Shown: piece after piece, positions 55,447-64,000 of the stretch | Layout: the number at the start of each line of letters is the position of its first letter | Numbering within the stretch: position 1 is the first letter of the stretch | Origin: Eustoma russellianum | Lineage: Eukaryota > Streptophyta > Magnoliopsida > Gentianales > Gentianaceae | DNA: 64,000 nucleotides | NCBI GenBank assembly: GCA_036186865.1 | Contig: AP025067.1 | Location: 19,552,055 to 19,616,054 of the forward strand | Direction of reading: 5' to 3' | Translations under genes and position numbers: made by a program | The notes under the pieces: model-generated | The model's database searches: none | What the model saw: only the letters and a program-made list of their open reading frames with translations | Told to the model about the DNA's origin: nothing

Positions 55447-56757
55447 ATGGAGAGCAGCACTCATTCTGCATCTAGCAAGTCAAAGGAGGCCGAGACTGTT
55501 GACAATACACAACAACAAATGCTGGAGATGTTAAAGCAACTCATGCATGACAACGAGGTAATCAAACATCGATAAGGGGATGTCGAAAGGAGCCAAAAGA
55601 CGAGCGATGGACAAGGCACGAGCAGGGCCGTTCCCATGCCACAACCAAGGCATCATCCCCCAGAAGAAGTTGTGGATGAAAACCTTAGACCACCACATAT
55701 CGAGCCAAGAAGGTTTGTTCCTTCAACGCAACCAAGAAGGTACGCTCCAAGAAGGTACAATGATGATTACATTCCATTTGAGCACGATGATTATGACTTT
55801 GATGACCACCTTCCCCGTGGTTACCAAAGACGCCAAAACCCCCTTTTCCCACAAGATGACGATTTTCTCAAAACAAAAATAAATATTCCAACGTTTTATG
55901 GTAAAAGTAATGCAGAGGAATATTTGGAATGGGAAACGAAAGTGAATCTAATCTTTTCTTGTACCAACTACAGTGAATTACAAAAGGTGAGGTACGTTTC
56001 TACTGAGTTTTCTGGTTACGCATTAAATTGGTGGACGAGTTTGTGTAGAAATACAACTAAGACAAGACAACCTCCAATTGTCACTTGGGAATAAATGAAA
56101 TTTGAAATGAGACAACGATTTATCCCAAACAATTTTGAGAGTTTATTTTTACAAGTTTGCAAAATTTAAGGCAAGGGTCCAAAAGTGTAGACGAATTCTA
56201 TAAGGAATTAGAAATTTTGCTGGAAAGGTCTAACTTGCAGGAACCCGAAGAAGCCACCAAGGCTCGTTTCTTACATGGTCTAAACAGGGAGATTGCGCAA
56301 AGGGTTGAACTTCTACTTTACCTCGACCTAACGACCATGGTCCACATGGCTGAGAAGATTGAACAACAACTAAAGGTACGTAGTTCCTCCAATTTCAGTT
56401 CCACTTATCGTACTAATCAATCTTCATCAAGGTTTTCAAGCAAGCCTTTAGGAACGGGAAGCTCACGGCCTACAGGAGGCCAAACACATGACCAAGGTGC
56501 ATCACAAAGGGTGGACAACCGTGTGCAGTCCACACAAAAAGCAAGATGACAAAGCCCAACAAATGGCTCCTACAGGGAATTCTTCTGATCTCTCAAACAG
56601 GTTTAGAGACATTAAATGCTATAAATATCAAGGACGTGGTCACATAGGAAAAGAGTGTCCTAATACAAAATGAATCATGTTAATTGAGGAGACTGATGAA
56701 TATGTGACTGAATCTGAGCATGAAAACGAATCTGAGCATGATAATGAAACTGAAACT
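55447..56757 (+). pseudogene. CRM-like Gag, element G (several stops and shifts)
   Basis: ATG 55447 (MESSTHSASSKSKEAETVDN) leads a coiled-coil N-terminus ending at TAA near 55574, where F reads through. The core at 55636-56094 has NIPTFYGKSNAEEYLEWE, CTNYSEL and ALNWWTSL, stopping at TAA 56092. The next frame (56157-56549) has LRQGSKSVDEFYKELEILLE, ARFLHGLNREIAQRVEL and MVHMAEKIEQQLK. The zinc knuckle near 56616-56660 reads CYKYQGRGHIGKEC: the second Cys of CCHC is Tyr, whereas F keeps Cys. Ends at TAA 56758-56760. Confidence 0.88.
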
Positions 56758-56760
56758 TAA

Positions 56761-57537
56761 GAGGATCTAGGCGCACTAGATGATTTTGATACTAAGGAAT
56801 TTCTTGTTGTGCATAGAGCTTTGAATGCATATCCAAAATTAGATGATCACGAACAACATAGAGAAAACATTTTCCATATTCATTGCATGATAAATGGTAA
56901 AGTGTGCATCATGATCATTGACTCCGGTTCTTGTGCAAATGTGGCTAGCATCGAATTGGTACGAAAACTGAATTTGCCTATGACTAATCATTCGCAACTT
57001 GCATGGTTAAATGATTGTAAAGAAGTTAGCGTCAGTAAGCACGTTTTGATTTCTCTTAGCATTGGTAGTTACAAAGATGATGCTTTATGTGATGTTGCAC
57101 CAATGCATGCTAGTCATATCTTACTTGGTAGGCCATGGCAATTTGATCTACATGTGACATATGATGGATATTTGAATCATTATTCTTTTAAATTGAATGG
57201 CAAACTTTACAAATTGCATGCACTTCCACCCCACAAAATCCACAAAGATCACCAACGCATGTCTAAGTCTAGGACCGACCTTAAGGAAACGGAAGCTGAG
57301 AGAAAATTCGTGGAATGCATGAAAAGTGAGAACAAAAAACAAGAGAGTAAGGGAAAAGAGATAGTGTCTATAAGTGTCAACGAATCTAAAAAGAAGTGTG
57401 GATATTTTGCAAAGAAAAGAGAGGTCACACGAGCCCTTTATAGCAACCAAACCGTTCTCATTCCCATTCCCAAGGCGTGTCATCTTTCATTAGAACTCCC
57501 ACCAAATCTACCTACCTCTGTTGCATCCCTTATCTAA
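56761..57537 (+). pseudogene. Gypsy aspartic protease region, element G
   Basis: In frame with the acidic Gag end after one nonsense codon: EDLGALDDFDTKEF, then VHRALNAYPK and the protease active-site motif MIIDSGSCANVAS (DSG). HASHILLGRPWQFD is the flap-side LLGRPW motif of plant Gypsy proteases. A Lys-rich connector reaches TAA 57537. It would cleave the polyprotein. Confidence 0.88.
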
Positions 57538-59163
57538 GAGTACGATGTTCTATTTCCCACCGAGCCACCATCCGGATTACCACCTATTTGAGGAATAGAA
57601 CTCCAAATCAATTTTGTCCCAGGAGCCATTTTACCAAATTGACCAGCCTATCGAGCCAACCCAGAAGAAACCAAGGAAATCCAAAGGAAAGTAGAGGAAC
57701 TCCTAGCAAGTGGACAAATCCGAGAGAGCCTAAGCCCGTCAGCCGTCCCTGTCATTTTAGTACCCAAAAATGATGGAACATAGAGAATGTGTACCGATTG
57801 CCGTGCTATAAACAAAATTACAGTCAAGTATAGGTATCCCATACCTAGGCTGGATGATATGTTGGATATGTTGCATGGATCTAGATATTTCACCAAAATT
57901 GACCTTAAGCAAGGGTACTTCCAAGTGCGGATTAGAGAAGGGGACGAATGGTAGACTGCATTCAAAATCAAGTTAGGGCTCCATGAGTGGTTAGTGATCC
58001 CCTTCAGGCTCACAAACGCCCCTAGCACCTTTATGAGGTTAATGAATGAAGTCTTACATGCTTTCATAGGATGAATTGTTGTGGTTCACTTTGACGATAT
58101 CCTAATATGTTCCCAAACGATAGAAGACCACCTTGACCATATTAGAGCCGTTTTTGAGAAGCTTAAGCAAGAACAACTTTACGCCAACTTTAAGAAGTGC
58201 TCTTTTTGTTTGGAACGAGTAGTTTTTCTAGACTTTGTCATTTCGGATGATGGAGTAGAAATGGATGAGGAAAAGGTTAGGTCAATTGTGGAGTGGCCTA
58301 CATCTAAGAATGTAGGGGAAGTTCGTAGTTTTCATGGACTTGCAAGTTTTTATAGACGATTTGTCAAAGATTTTTCATCCATAGCTGCACCCCTAAATGA
58401 GATTGTGAAAAAAGATATGCCTTTTAGGTGGGAAGAGCCACAACAACAAGCATTTGATGAGCTTAAACGGAGGCTAACCACTGCACCCATACTTAGGTTA
58501 CCAAATTTTGACGAAACTTTTGAGATTGACTGTGATGCAAGTAGAGTGGGTATTGGAGCGGTATTGACCCAAGGCAAGAAACCCATAGCCTACTTTAGCG
58601 AGAAGTTGAAAGGTGCTGCATTGAATTACTCTACCTATGACAAAGAACTTTATGCCCTAGTGAGATCCCTACAAACTTGGGAATACTACCTTCAACCTAG
58701 AGAGTTTGTGATCCACACTGACCACAAAAGCCTTAAGTACCTTGTGGGACAAGGAAAGTTGAACAAGAGACATGCCAAATGGGTGGAGTTTATAGAGCAA
58801 TTCCCTTATGTGATTAAGTACAAACAAGGAAAGGACAATATAGTTGCTGATGCCCTCTCTAGGAGATACACGTTAGTGACTACATTATTCTCACGATTCT
58901 TAGGATTCAGCTCACTTAAGGACTTATACCCCAATGACCATGATTTTGGCGCCATTTTCGAGGCATGTAAAGAGGGACCATTTGGAAAATTCTACATGCA
59001 TGAGGGATACCTTTTTAAAGAGCATAAGTTGTGTGTTCCCCAATCTTCCCTACGAGAAGCATTGACTAGAGAAGCCCATGAGGGAGGATTAATGGGTCAT
59101 TTTGGAGTGTTCAAAACCCTAGAAACCCTTAAAGACATTTCTATTGGCTACACATGCGCGTAG
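57538..59163 (+). pseudogene. Gypsy reverse transcriptase and RNase H, element G
   Basis: RT N-terminus at 57590-58080: the stretch around VPGAILPN, then QRKVEELLASGQIRESLSP, VPVILVPKNDG, CTDCRAINKIT, YPIPRLDDML, FTKIDLKQGY and FRLTNAPSTFMRLMN. It is broken by at least five in-frame stops, some at sites where relatives have Arg or Trp. From 58081 one frame stays open for 360 codons: VHFDDILICS (YFDD-type active site with His for Tyr), the FLDFVISDDG thumb, and RNase H with FEIDCDASRVGIGAVLTQ, YDKELYALVRSL, VIHTDHKSLKYL and DNIVADALSRR. The start of the integrase zinc domain follows. Confidence 0.9.
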
Positions 59164-59897
59164 ACGTCGAGAGGTTATATGGTAGTTGCCTCACTTGCAA
59201 ACAAGCCAAATCCAAGTCCCAACCACATGGCCTTTACACACCCTTACCCGTCTCTAATTCCCCTTGGGTTGACATTTCCATGGACTTTGGTTTGGGACAT
59301 CCTAGGTCTCGAGGAGGACGCGATAGCATTTATGTTGTGGTAGATCGATTTTCAAAGATGGCACACTTCATTGCATGTAGGAAAGTTGATGATGCTACAC
59401 ATGTTGCTAATTTGTTGTTTAAAGAAATTGTACGATTGCATGGCATGCCACGTACCATTCTAAGTGATAGAGATACGAAATTTCTAAGTCGTTTTTGGCG
59501 TGTTTTGTGGGCTAAACTTGGTACTCAATTGTTGTTTTCTACCACAACTCACCCACTAACCGATGGACAAATTGAAGTAGTTAATCGTACTCTCTCTCAA
59601 CTCTTGGGTGCCATTTTGCAAAAATATATTAAACATTGGGAAGATTGTTTACCATATATCGAATTTGCATACAATATGAGTGTCCATCATGGTACATTGC
59701 ATAGTCCATTTGAAATTGTGTATAGATTTAACCCCTTATCTCCTTTTGATTTGATTCCTATTCCCGTGCATGAACGTTCAAGTCTTGATGGTAAACAAAA
59801 AGCGAAAAATATAAAGAAAATGCATGAACACGTAAAAACACAACTTGAGAAAAAAACCAAGCTTATGAAAAACAAGCCAACAAATACAGAAAACTAG
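59154..59897 (+). pseudogene. Gypsy integrase, element G
   Basis: The HHCC domain is split by a stop at 59161 (HEGG..GHFG upstream; CLTCKQAKSK downstream). The catalytic core is open for 247 codons with all three acidic residues: SMDFGLG, LSDRDTKF and DGQIEVVNRTL. The C-terminal part (GTLHSPFEIVYRFNPLSPFDL, then a Lys-rich helix) ends by frameshift at 59897. It would insert element cDNA and create the 5-bp duplications seen here. Confidence 0.9.
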
Positions 59898-60303
59898 TTG
59901 TGTTTGAACCAGGTTATTTAGTTTGGTTACATTTGCGAAAAGAAAGATTTCCCAATGAACGAAAGTAAAAATTGTTGCCTAGAGGAGATGGACCATTCAA
60001 AGTCTTAAAACGCATAGGTGATAATGCAAACATCCTTGATCTTCCCGAGAGGTATGGTCCTATTTCCTCTACTTTTAATGTTGCTGACCTCACCCCTTTC
60101 ACTGATGACCCTTTTGATTCGAGGAGGAATCCTTTTGAGTTGGGGGAATTGATGAGGATCGGAGATCCCATCAAGAGGTCATGTGTCCTATGACAAGAAG
60201 GAGGGCAAGAGAACTTGGACATCAAGTTGAAATCTTCTTGTACAAGCATGTTCAAGATGAACCTAAGGCTCATTGGGTTCATCTCATGGAGCCCGCATGG
60301 TGA
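59898..60303 (+). pseudogene. Integrase C-terminal GPF module and CR-like tail overlapping the 3' LTR
   Basis: VVFEPGYLVWLHLRKERFPNERK, a stop, then GDGPFKVLKRIGDNANILDL (GPY/F module) and STFNVADLTPF up to the purine tract. In a shifted frame the tail continues inside the LTR: MTRRRARELGHQV, FLYKHVQDEPKAHWVHLMEPAW, with a stop at 60301. The last 40-50 residues of the ancestral polyprotein were thus encoded by LTR sequence. In CRM-clade elements this tail (CR motif) is linked to targeting centromeric chromatin, though that is not shown here. Confidence 0.75.
60138..60149 (+). other. Polypurine tract of G
   Basis: AGTTGGGGGAAT before the LTR start TGATGAGGATCGG. It overlaps pol coding sequence (NPFELGE). 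Confidence 0.75.
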
Positions 60304-61582
60304 ACCTATTCTCCCACCCCAAAACGTGTGTTATTTTTCTTTTGAATTTTGTCTTGTTTTCTTGTGATTCTTGTGTTATGTATTTGCCTTGTAGGTAAGT
60401 AGGTGTACGCAAATTACAAGCCAAATGGAGGTCCAAAATGGATAAGGGGCGTGTGTTTCAAAAACGGAGACAAAAAGAATGTTGTCTTGAAAGGAATGAT
60501 TGTCTCCACAAAGACAAGTTCAAATGTGGTCCAAGATGGAATTCCTTTTTAAATTGAACTCGAAATCATCTCCAACCATCAAAAAAGAGGTTGGCCATTT
60601 GAAGTGCAAGGATGGAGATCAAATTGAATTTAAACTTGAAGTTAAACTTGAATTTAAATCCAACCATGATTTGAATTCAAGTTTCAACCAATTGAGACTT
60701 AGATTTCAAGAAGTTCTCAGCTATTATCTTGAGCCATTTCACACGCCATCATGGAGATAAAGAGAAGGATAGATCACAATTCAAATTGAATCCAAGTTTG
60801 AATTCAAATTCAAACTCAATTTGAATTCAATCTTCAACCATCCTTTGAAGTCAATTCCAATCACTTTATCATCATCAAATCAGATTTCAAAACACCCGCA
60901 TTACACATCTTGAACACGGCTGGAAGGAGTGAAGAAGATGATCAACAACCAATTCAAATTCAAACTCAATTTGGATTCAAACTTCAACTAATCTTTGAAT
61001 TCAACTCCAACCACTTTATCATCATCAAATCAGGTCTCAAACACCTTCATGGACTCATCACCCACGGCTGGATGGAAGAAGTTGGGAGCCTACAAGCATT
61101 TGAAAGTTTAGCTAGGATTTGTCTTAATTTTTAATTCAAATAAATTCTCAATTTTAAATACTTGTTAGCTAGTTTTATTTGAAATAATTTCTACCTATTC
61201 TAAGGTTGATAAGGAACGAATTTTAGCCTACAAATAGGGGCCCTTGAGCGTATGGCATGAACAACTTTGGATGAATAAAAATTCTTGATATTTCCTTCAC
61301 TTCTTGTGAGACTTTGTTTTCTTAGTTTTGCATTAAAAACCTAAGTTAAGTTCCTTCAAAGTTGAGCATTTTGAAGGTGTTGCCATTGCTTAAAGGTGCC
61401 CTCCAGGAGGGCCTTTGTGGTTTGCCTGATCAACGACCATCTTGAAGTGTTGGTTCTTGCTCGTTTGAACCATACGTTTATTTCACTAAGGAAGCAAGTG
61501 GAAGTCTTCTTCTTTGTGCCTAACCCTTTGCGAAGGACGTTTGGAAGGTGGAACTGTTGGATCCCACGTCTTGCACTCATCA
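60150..61582 (+). repeat. 3' LTR of G
   Basis: 1433 bp, ends TGATGAGG and CTTGCACTCATCA. In a 190-bp stretch compared by eye with the 5' LTR I count about 6 differences (about 3 percent). Confidence 0.92.
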
Positions 61583-62148
61583 GTGAGTTTGACGTCCACA
61601 ACTTATAATAACACGGCTTGAACTTGTTTTAAATGAAAACAACCTTAGTTTTGTTTGTTTTTGATCAAAACAATTATGCGAAACTTGTAAATGGCACGGC
61701 TAGAAACAAGGTAATCAAACTATGTTTAAACAATTTGCCACAAGTTTGCATAAGCCACGGTTTTTGACCAACGCATAATATAAATCAATTTATTTTTGTG
61801 GTTTTTTTTCATTTTATAACATGGAAACAAGATGATAAAACAGATTTAATTTTTGAACAAAACCAAATTCTATACGGCTAGGAAAACAGTTTAGAATCTT
61901 GTTTCGTTTTGGACTCAAATGACTACAAATCATCAAACAAACTCTAACATAGCATATTCAAACATATAATAAGAGAAAATTTGGACAAGGTCATGGTCAG
62001 ATATGCTAAAAACAACTTAAGCTAGACACAACAAAACATTAGTACTCGGCTTGAAAAACAGAAAGTTTGCCAGAGGTTCCTTGCTTCTTTCTGAGTTTTA
62101 ATGGATTATGAACTTCAAACAAACTCTACCACATCATATTTAAACATG
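61583..62148 (-). mobile_element. Element H, segment 3 (leader)
   Basis: Resumes after the GTGAG duplication. A-rich sequence with AAACAAACTCTAACATA-type repeats aligns with D leader 44560-45400. Cut by LTR K at ACATG (62144-62148). Confidence 0.65.
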
Positions 62149-63664
62149 TGATGCACAAACACTCAGCTATTTAGGATCATTCTTCAACTCAATAAACCCA
62201 TCTAGAACCATGGATGAAGATGCAAAACGTTCCAAGAACACCAAGCATGCAATCAGTCCAGATTTCGGCCAAGCAAGTGACTCAACTTCAGCAAATGGTC
62301 TCAACTTGTTTGGACAAGTCTAAACCCTTCCAAAAAAATATCCATCCCAAGTTATAGAAGCAATACAATCAAGTTATGATTCAAAAACTTGAAGGGAATC
62401 AAAGGATGCAAATGAAAAACTGAAAACAGTTTTTGGTGCAAAAATTTTTGCTTTTTCTGTATAATCAGATTTTTGTTTGTACAATGACCTAACTAGTTTA
62501 AATAAGTCAAACAAGGCTTCTAAGGGAAGATACAAGTGTGTGTGGTCTAATAGGAGCAAAGAAAGAAGTTTAGACAAACTACAACTTGGAATAGAAATGA
62601 TTGGTTCAGCACTTCTCTTCTCGACTGAACATTCCCTTTGTTTTGCAAGTTGTTTTTGCATTTGATCTGTTATTGATTTAGCTCTTCCCTGCTTTGGAAT
62701 ATTATTTGACACGTCCTTGATGAGTTGGATAGGTCTCTTGCAGATGATTGGTTGAGATACCCTCTTGATCAATCAAGAAAACAAAATATGTCCAGATTTG
62801 ACCCCTGAATTGTTTTGTAATATAACTTTATCTTTCAATCAGAATCAGCTCTTATACATCAAATGAAAGTTGTAGATCGTTTCCTATAGATGTCTATAGA
62901 TACCAAAATGACGTCGTTTGGAGCTGAAATGAGTTTGTTACCCTAGTTTGAAGTTGACCTACTTCCGGGTGTCTATGTCTGAAGATGTTGAGTCAGCGTC
63001 TAGGTTGCTTGCAACGATTGTGTCGCTTGATACAAGCCTTTTCTAGGACAGTGTTGGGCATCATCATTGTAGCTTATCCTCTTATCTTTCATCTCCAACT
63101 AGAAGCAAGCCAATTGGTGTTGTGGTTAATGAGTTATGGCTGAAATACTAAGAGGGTGTCAACCTGCCTGCTTGCCCTTTCAATTCAGCTTTGTGTTTGA
63201 ACGTTTGGCATGGTTCCAATCAAGCTTCCTTGACCTAAAAACAACTCAAACACATCCAAGAACAACACATACACTATATAAAACATGTCTTAATGTGTGT
63301 TAATGCCCGTTTGGAGTTGACCTGCTTCCGGGTGTCTATGTCTGTAGCTACTGAGTCAGCATCCAGGTTACTTGCAACGATTGTGTAGCTTGATACAGGC
63401 CTTTTCTAGGAAAGCGTTTGGCATCAACATTGTATCTTATCCTCTTAGATTTCACCTCCAACTGGAATCATGTGAATTGGAGTTGGCTGATGAGTTATGG
63501 CTAAAATACTAAGAGGGTGTAAACCTGCCAGCTTGCCTTTTCAATTCAGCTTTGTGTTTGAACGTTTGGCATAGTTCCAATCAAGCTTCCTTGACCTAAA
63601 AACAACTCAAACAGATCCAATAAAAACACATACACTATATAAAACATGTCTTAATGTGTGTTAG
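62149..63664 (-). repeat. Divergent LTR K of the gag-like family, minus strand
   Basis: Starts TGATGCACAAACACTC on plus, the complement of an LTR end. Landmarks match D's 5' LTR in order: CTCAACTTCAGCAAATGG, CATCCCAAGTTATAGAAGC, GAGTTATGGCTGAAATAC, TTCAGCTTTGTGTTTGAA, and ACACTATATAAAACATGTC. Interrupted at 63664 by LTR I. Short open frames inside are not genes. Confidence 0.6.
62946..63655. repeat. Tandem duplication, unit about 363 bp, in LTR K
   Basis: GTTTGAAGTTGACCTACTTC at 62946 recurs as GTTTGGAGTTGACCTGCTTC at 63309. The two copies stay collinear to ACATGTCTTAATGTGTGTTA (ends near 63303 and 63663). Confidence 0.9.
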
Positions 63665-64000
63665 TGATGAGCCTCATCCAAGCCAAGAAGAACCAACAAC
63701 AGTAAGAGGTACACCAATGCAAGAAAAAGGTCCTATAACAAGGAGCATGGCCAAGAAATTGATGCATGAAGTGGGAACCTTTCTTTACAAGCATGTTGAG
63801 GATGAACCAAGTCAATATAGCCTCCATTGGATCCATTTGCTACAAGCTTTAATTTAGTTTTGAACCATGTTGTAATATATTAGGTAATCTTGTGTGTATC
63901 GTTCATATTGTTGAGTGCTTAGCTTTCTTTCCTTTATAAGTTTTTGTAAACTAACTAGACATGTCCTAGTATGCTGTATATGTTGTTTGGTGTATTTTTG
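63665..64000 (+). repeat. CRM-like LTR start I, cut by window end
   Basis: Starts TGATGAGCCTCATCC after GTTAG. Encodes in frame to 63856 a tail DEPHPSQEEP, GPITRSMAKKLMHEVGTFLY and HVEDEP, nearly the same as fragment J (13207-13498). Whether it is a solo LTR or a full element cannot be seen. Confidence 0.65.

Larger units (their letters stand above)
52306..61582 (+). mobile_element. CRM-like Gypsy chromovirus G, full length, coding decayed
   Basis: 9277 bp, flanked by a perfect duplication GTGAG (52301-52305 and 61583-61587). The order is: LTR, initiator-methionine primer site, leader, gag, protease, RT, RNase H, integrase, tail running into the 3' LTR. This is Gypsy order. No chromodomain is present; a GPF motif and a CR-like MTRRRAREL tail, with LTR start TGATGAGGA, point to the CRM clade as I know it. 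Many stops and frameshifts. Confidence 0.9.

Noticed and set aside
62374..62772. 132-codon minus-strand frame
   Set aside because: Lies wholly within LTR K, with no recognisable domain and no counterpart in D's LTRs.

Overview
The window looks like nuclear DNA of a flowering plant, most likely a eudicot, from a transposon-dense and probably pericentromeric or heterochromatic region. I found no host protein gene, rRNA, tRNA or CRISPR array. Nearly all 64 kb can be assigned to LTR retrotransposons and LINEs inserted into one another. Plant hallmarks are initiator-methionine-type primer sites, a SIRE-like Copia element, CRM-like Gypsy chromoviruses, plant L1 with a C-terminal RNase H, and an RTE LINE ending in (TTG)n. 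Element names such as A, B, C, D, E, F, G, H, J, K and I are my own labels.

Layout. 1-2949: minus-strand Tat-like Gypsy derivative with minisatellite-bearing LTRs, cut by the window start. 3197-~4850: minus-strand Gypsy LTR fragment with two tandem repeats. ~4870-13206: three plus-strand non-autonomous elements (B, A, A') that carry a gag-like gene but no pol. 13207-13498: fragment of a CRM-like LTR (J). 13499-14417, 51662-52305 and 61583-62148: three pieces of one minus-strand element (H) split by later insertions.

Inside H sits element C (14418-51661, 5-bp target duplication GCAAT). C's internal region holds a solo SIRE-like LTR (17306-20348, duplication ACTTA). C's 3' LTR was hit three times. 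One hit is a complete SIRE-like Copia element (20711-35401, duplication CCAAC), whose own LTR contains a 5'-truncated L1 LINE (23676-26921, 17-bp duplication). The second is minus-strand element D (35487-47170). D's LTR contains a solo CRM-like LTR E (36185-41284), which in turn contains CRM-like element F (36752-40583, duplication AATCT). The third is an RTE LINE (~47640-51214) broken by a CRM-like LTR fragment. H also received a full-length CRM-like Gypsy element G (52306-61582, duplication GTGAG). The window ends in a divergent minus LTR (K) interrupted by another CRM-like LTR start (I, 63665 onward).

The most unusual content is the gag-like non-autonomous family (A, A', B, C, D, H). It has LTRs of about 1.1-1.4 kb, an initiator-methionine primer site and a purine tract. 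Its one protein joins a novel N-terminus, a gag-derived segment and an acidic leucine-rich module conserved between copies. It has no zinc knuckle, protease, RT or integrase, so it would need enzymes from autonomous elements. CRM-like Gypsies such as G are the plausible donors, because they share LTR ends, primer type and the gag segment. All long coding regions except the L1 ORF carry stops or frameshifts.
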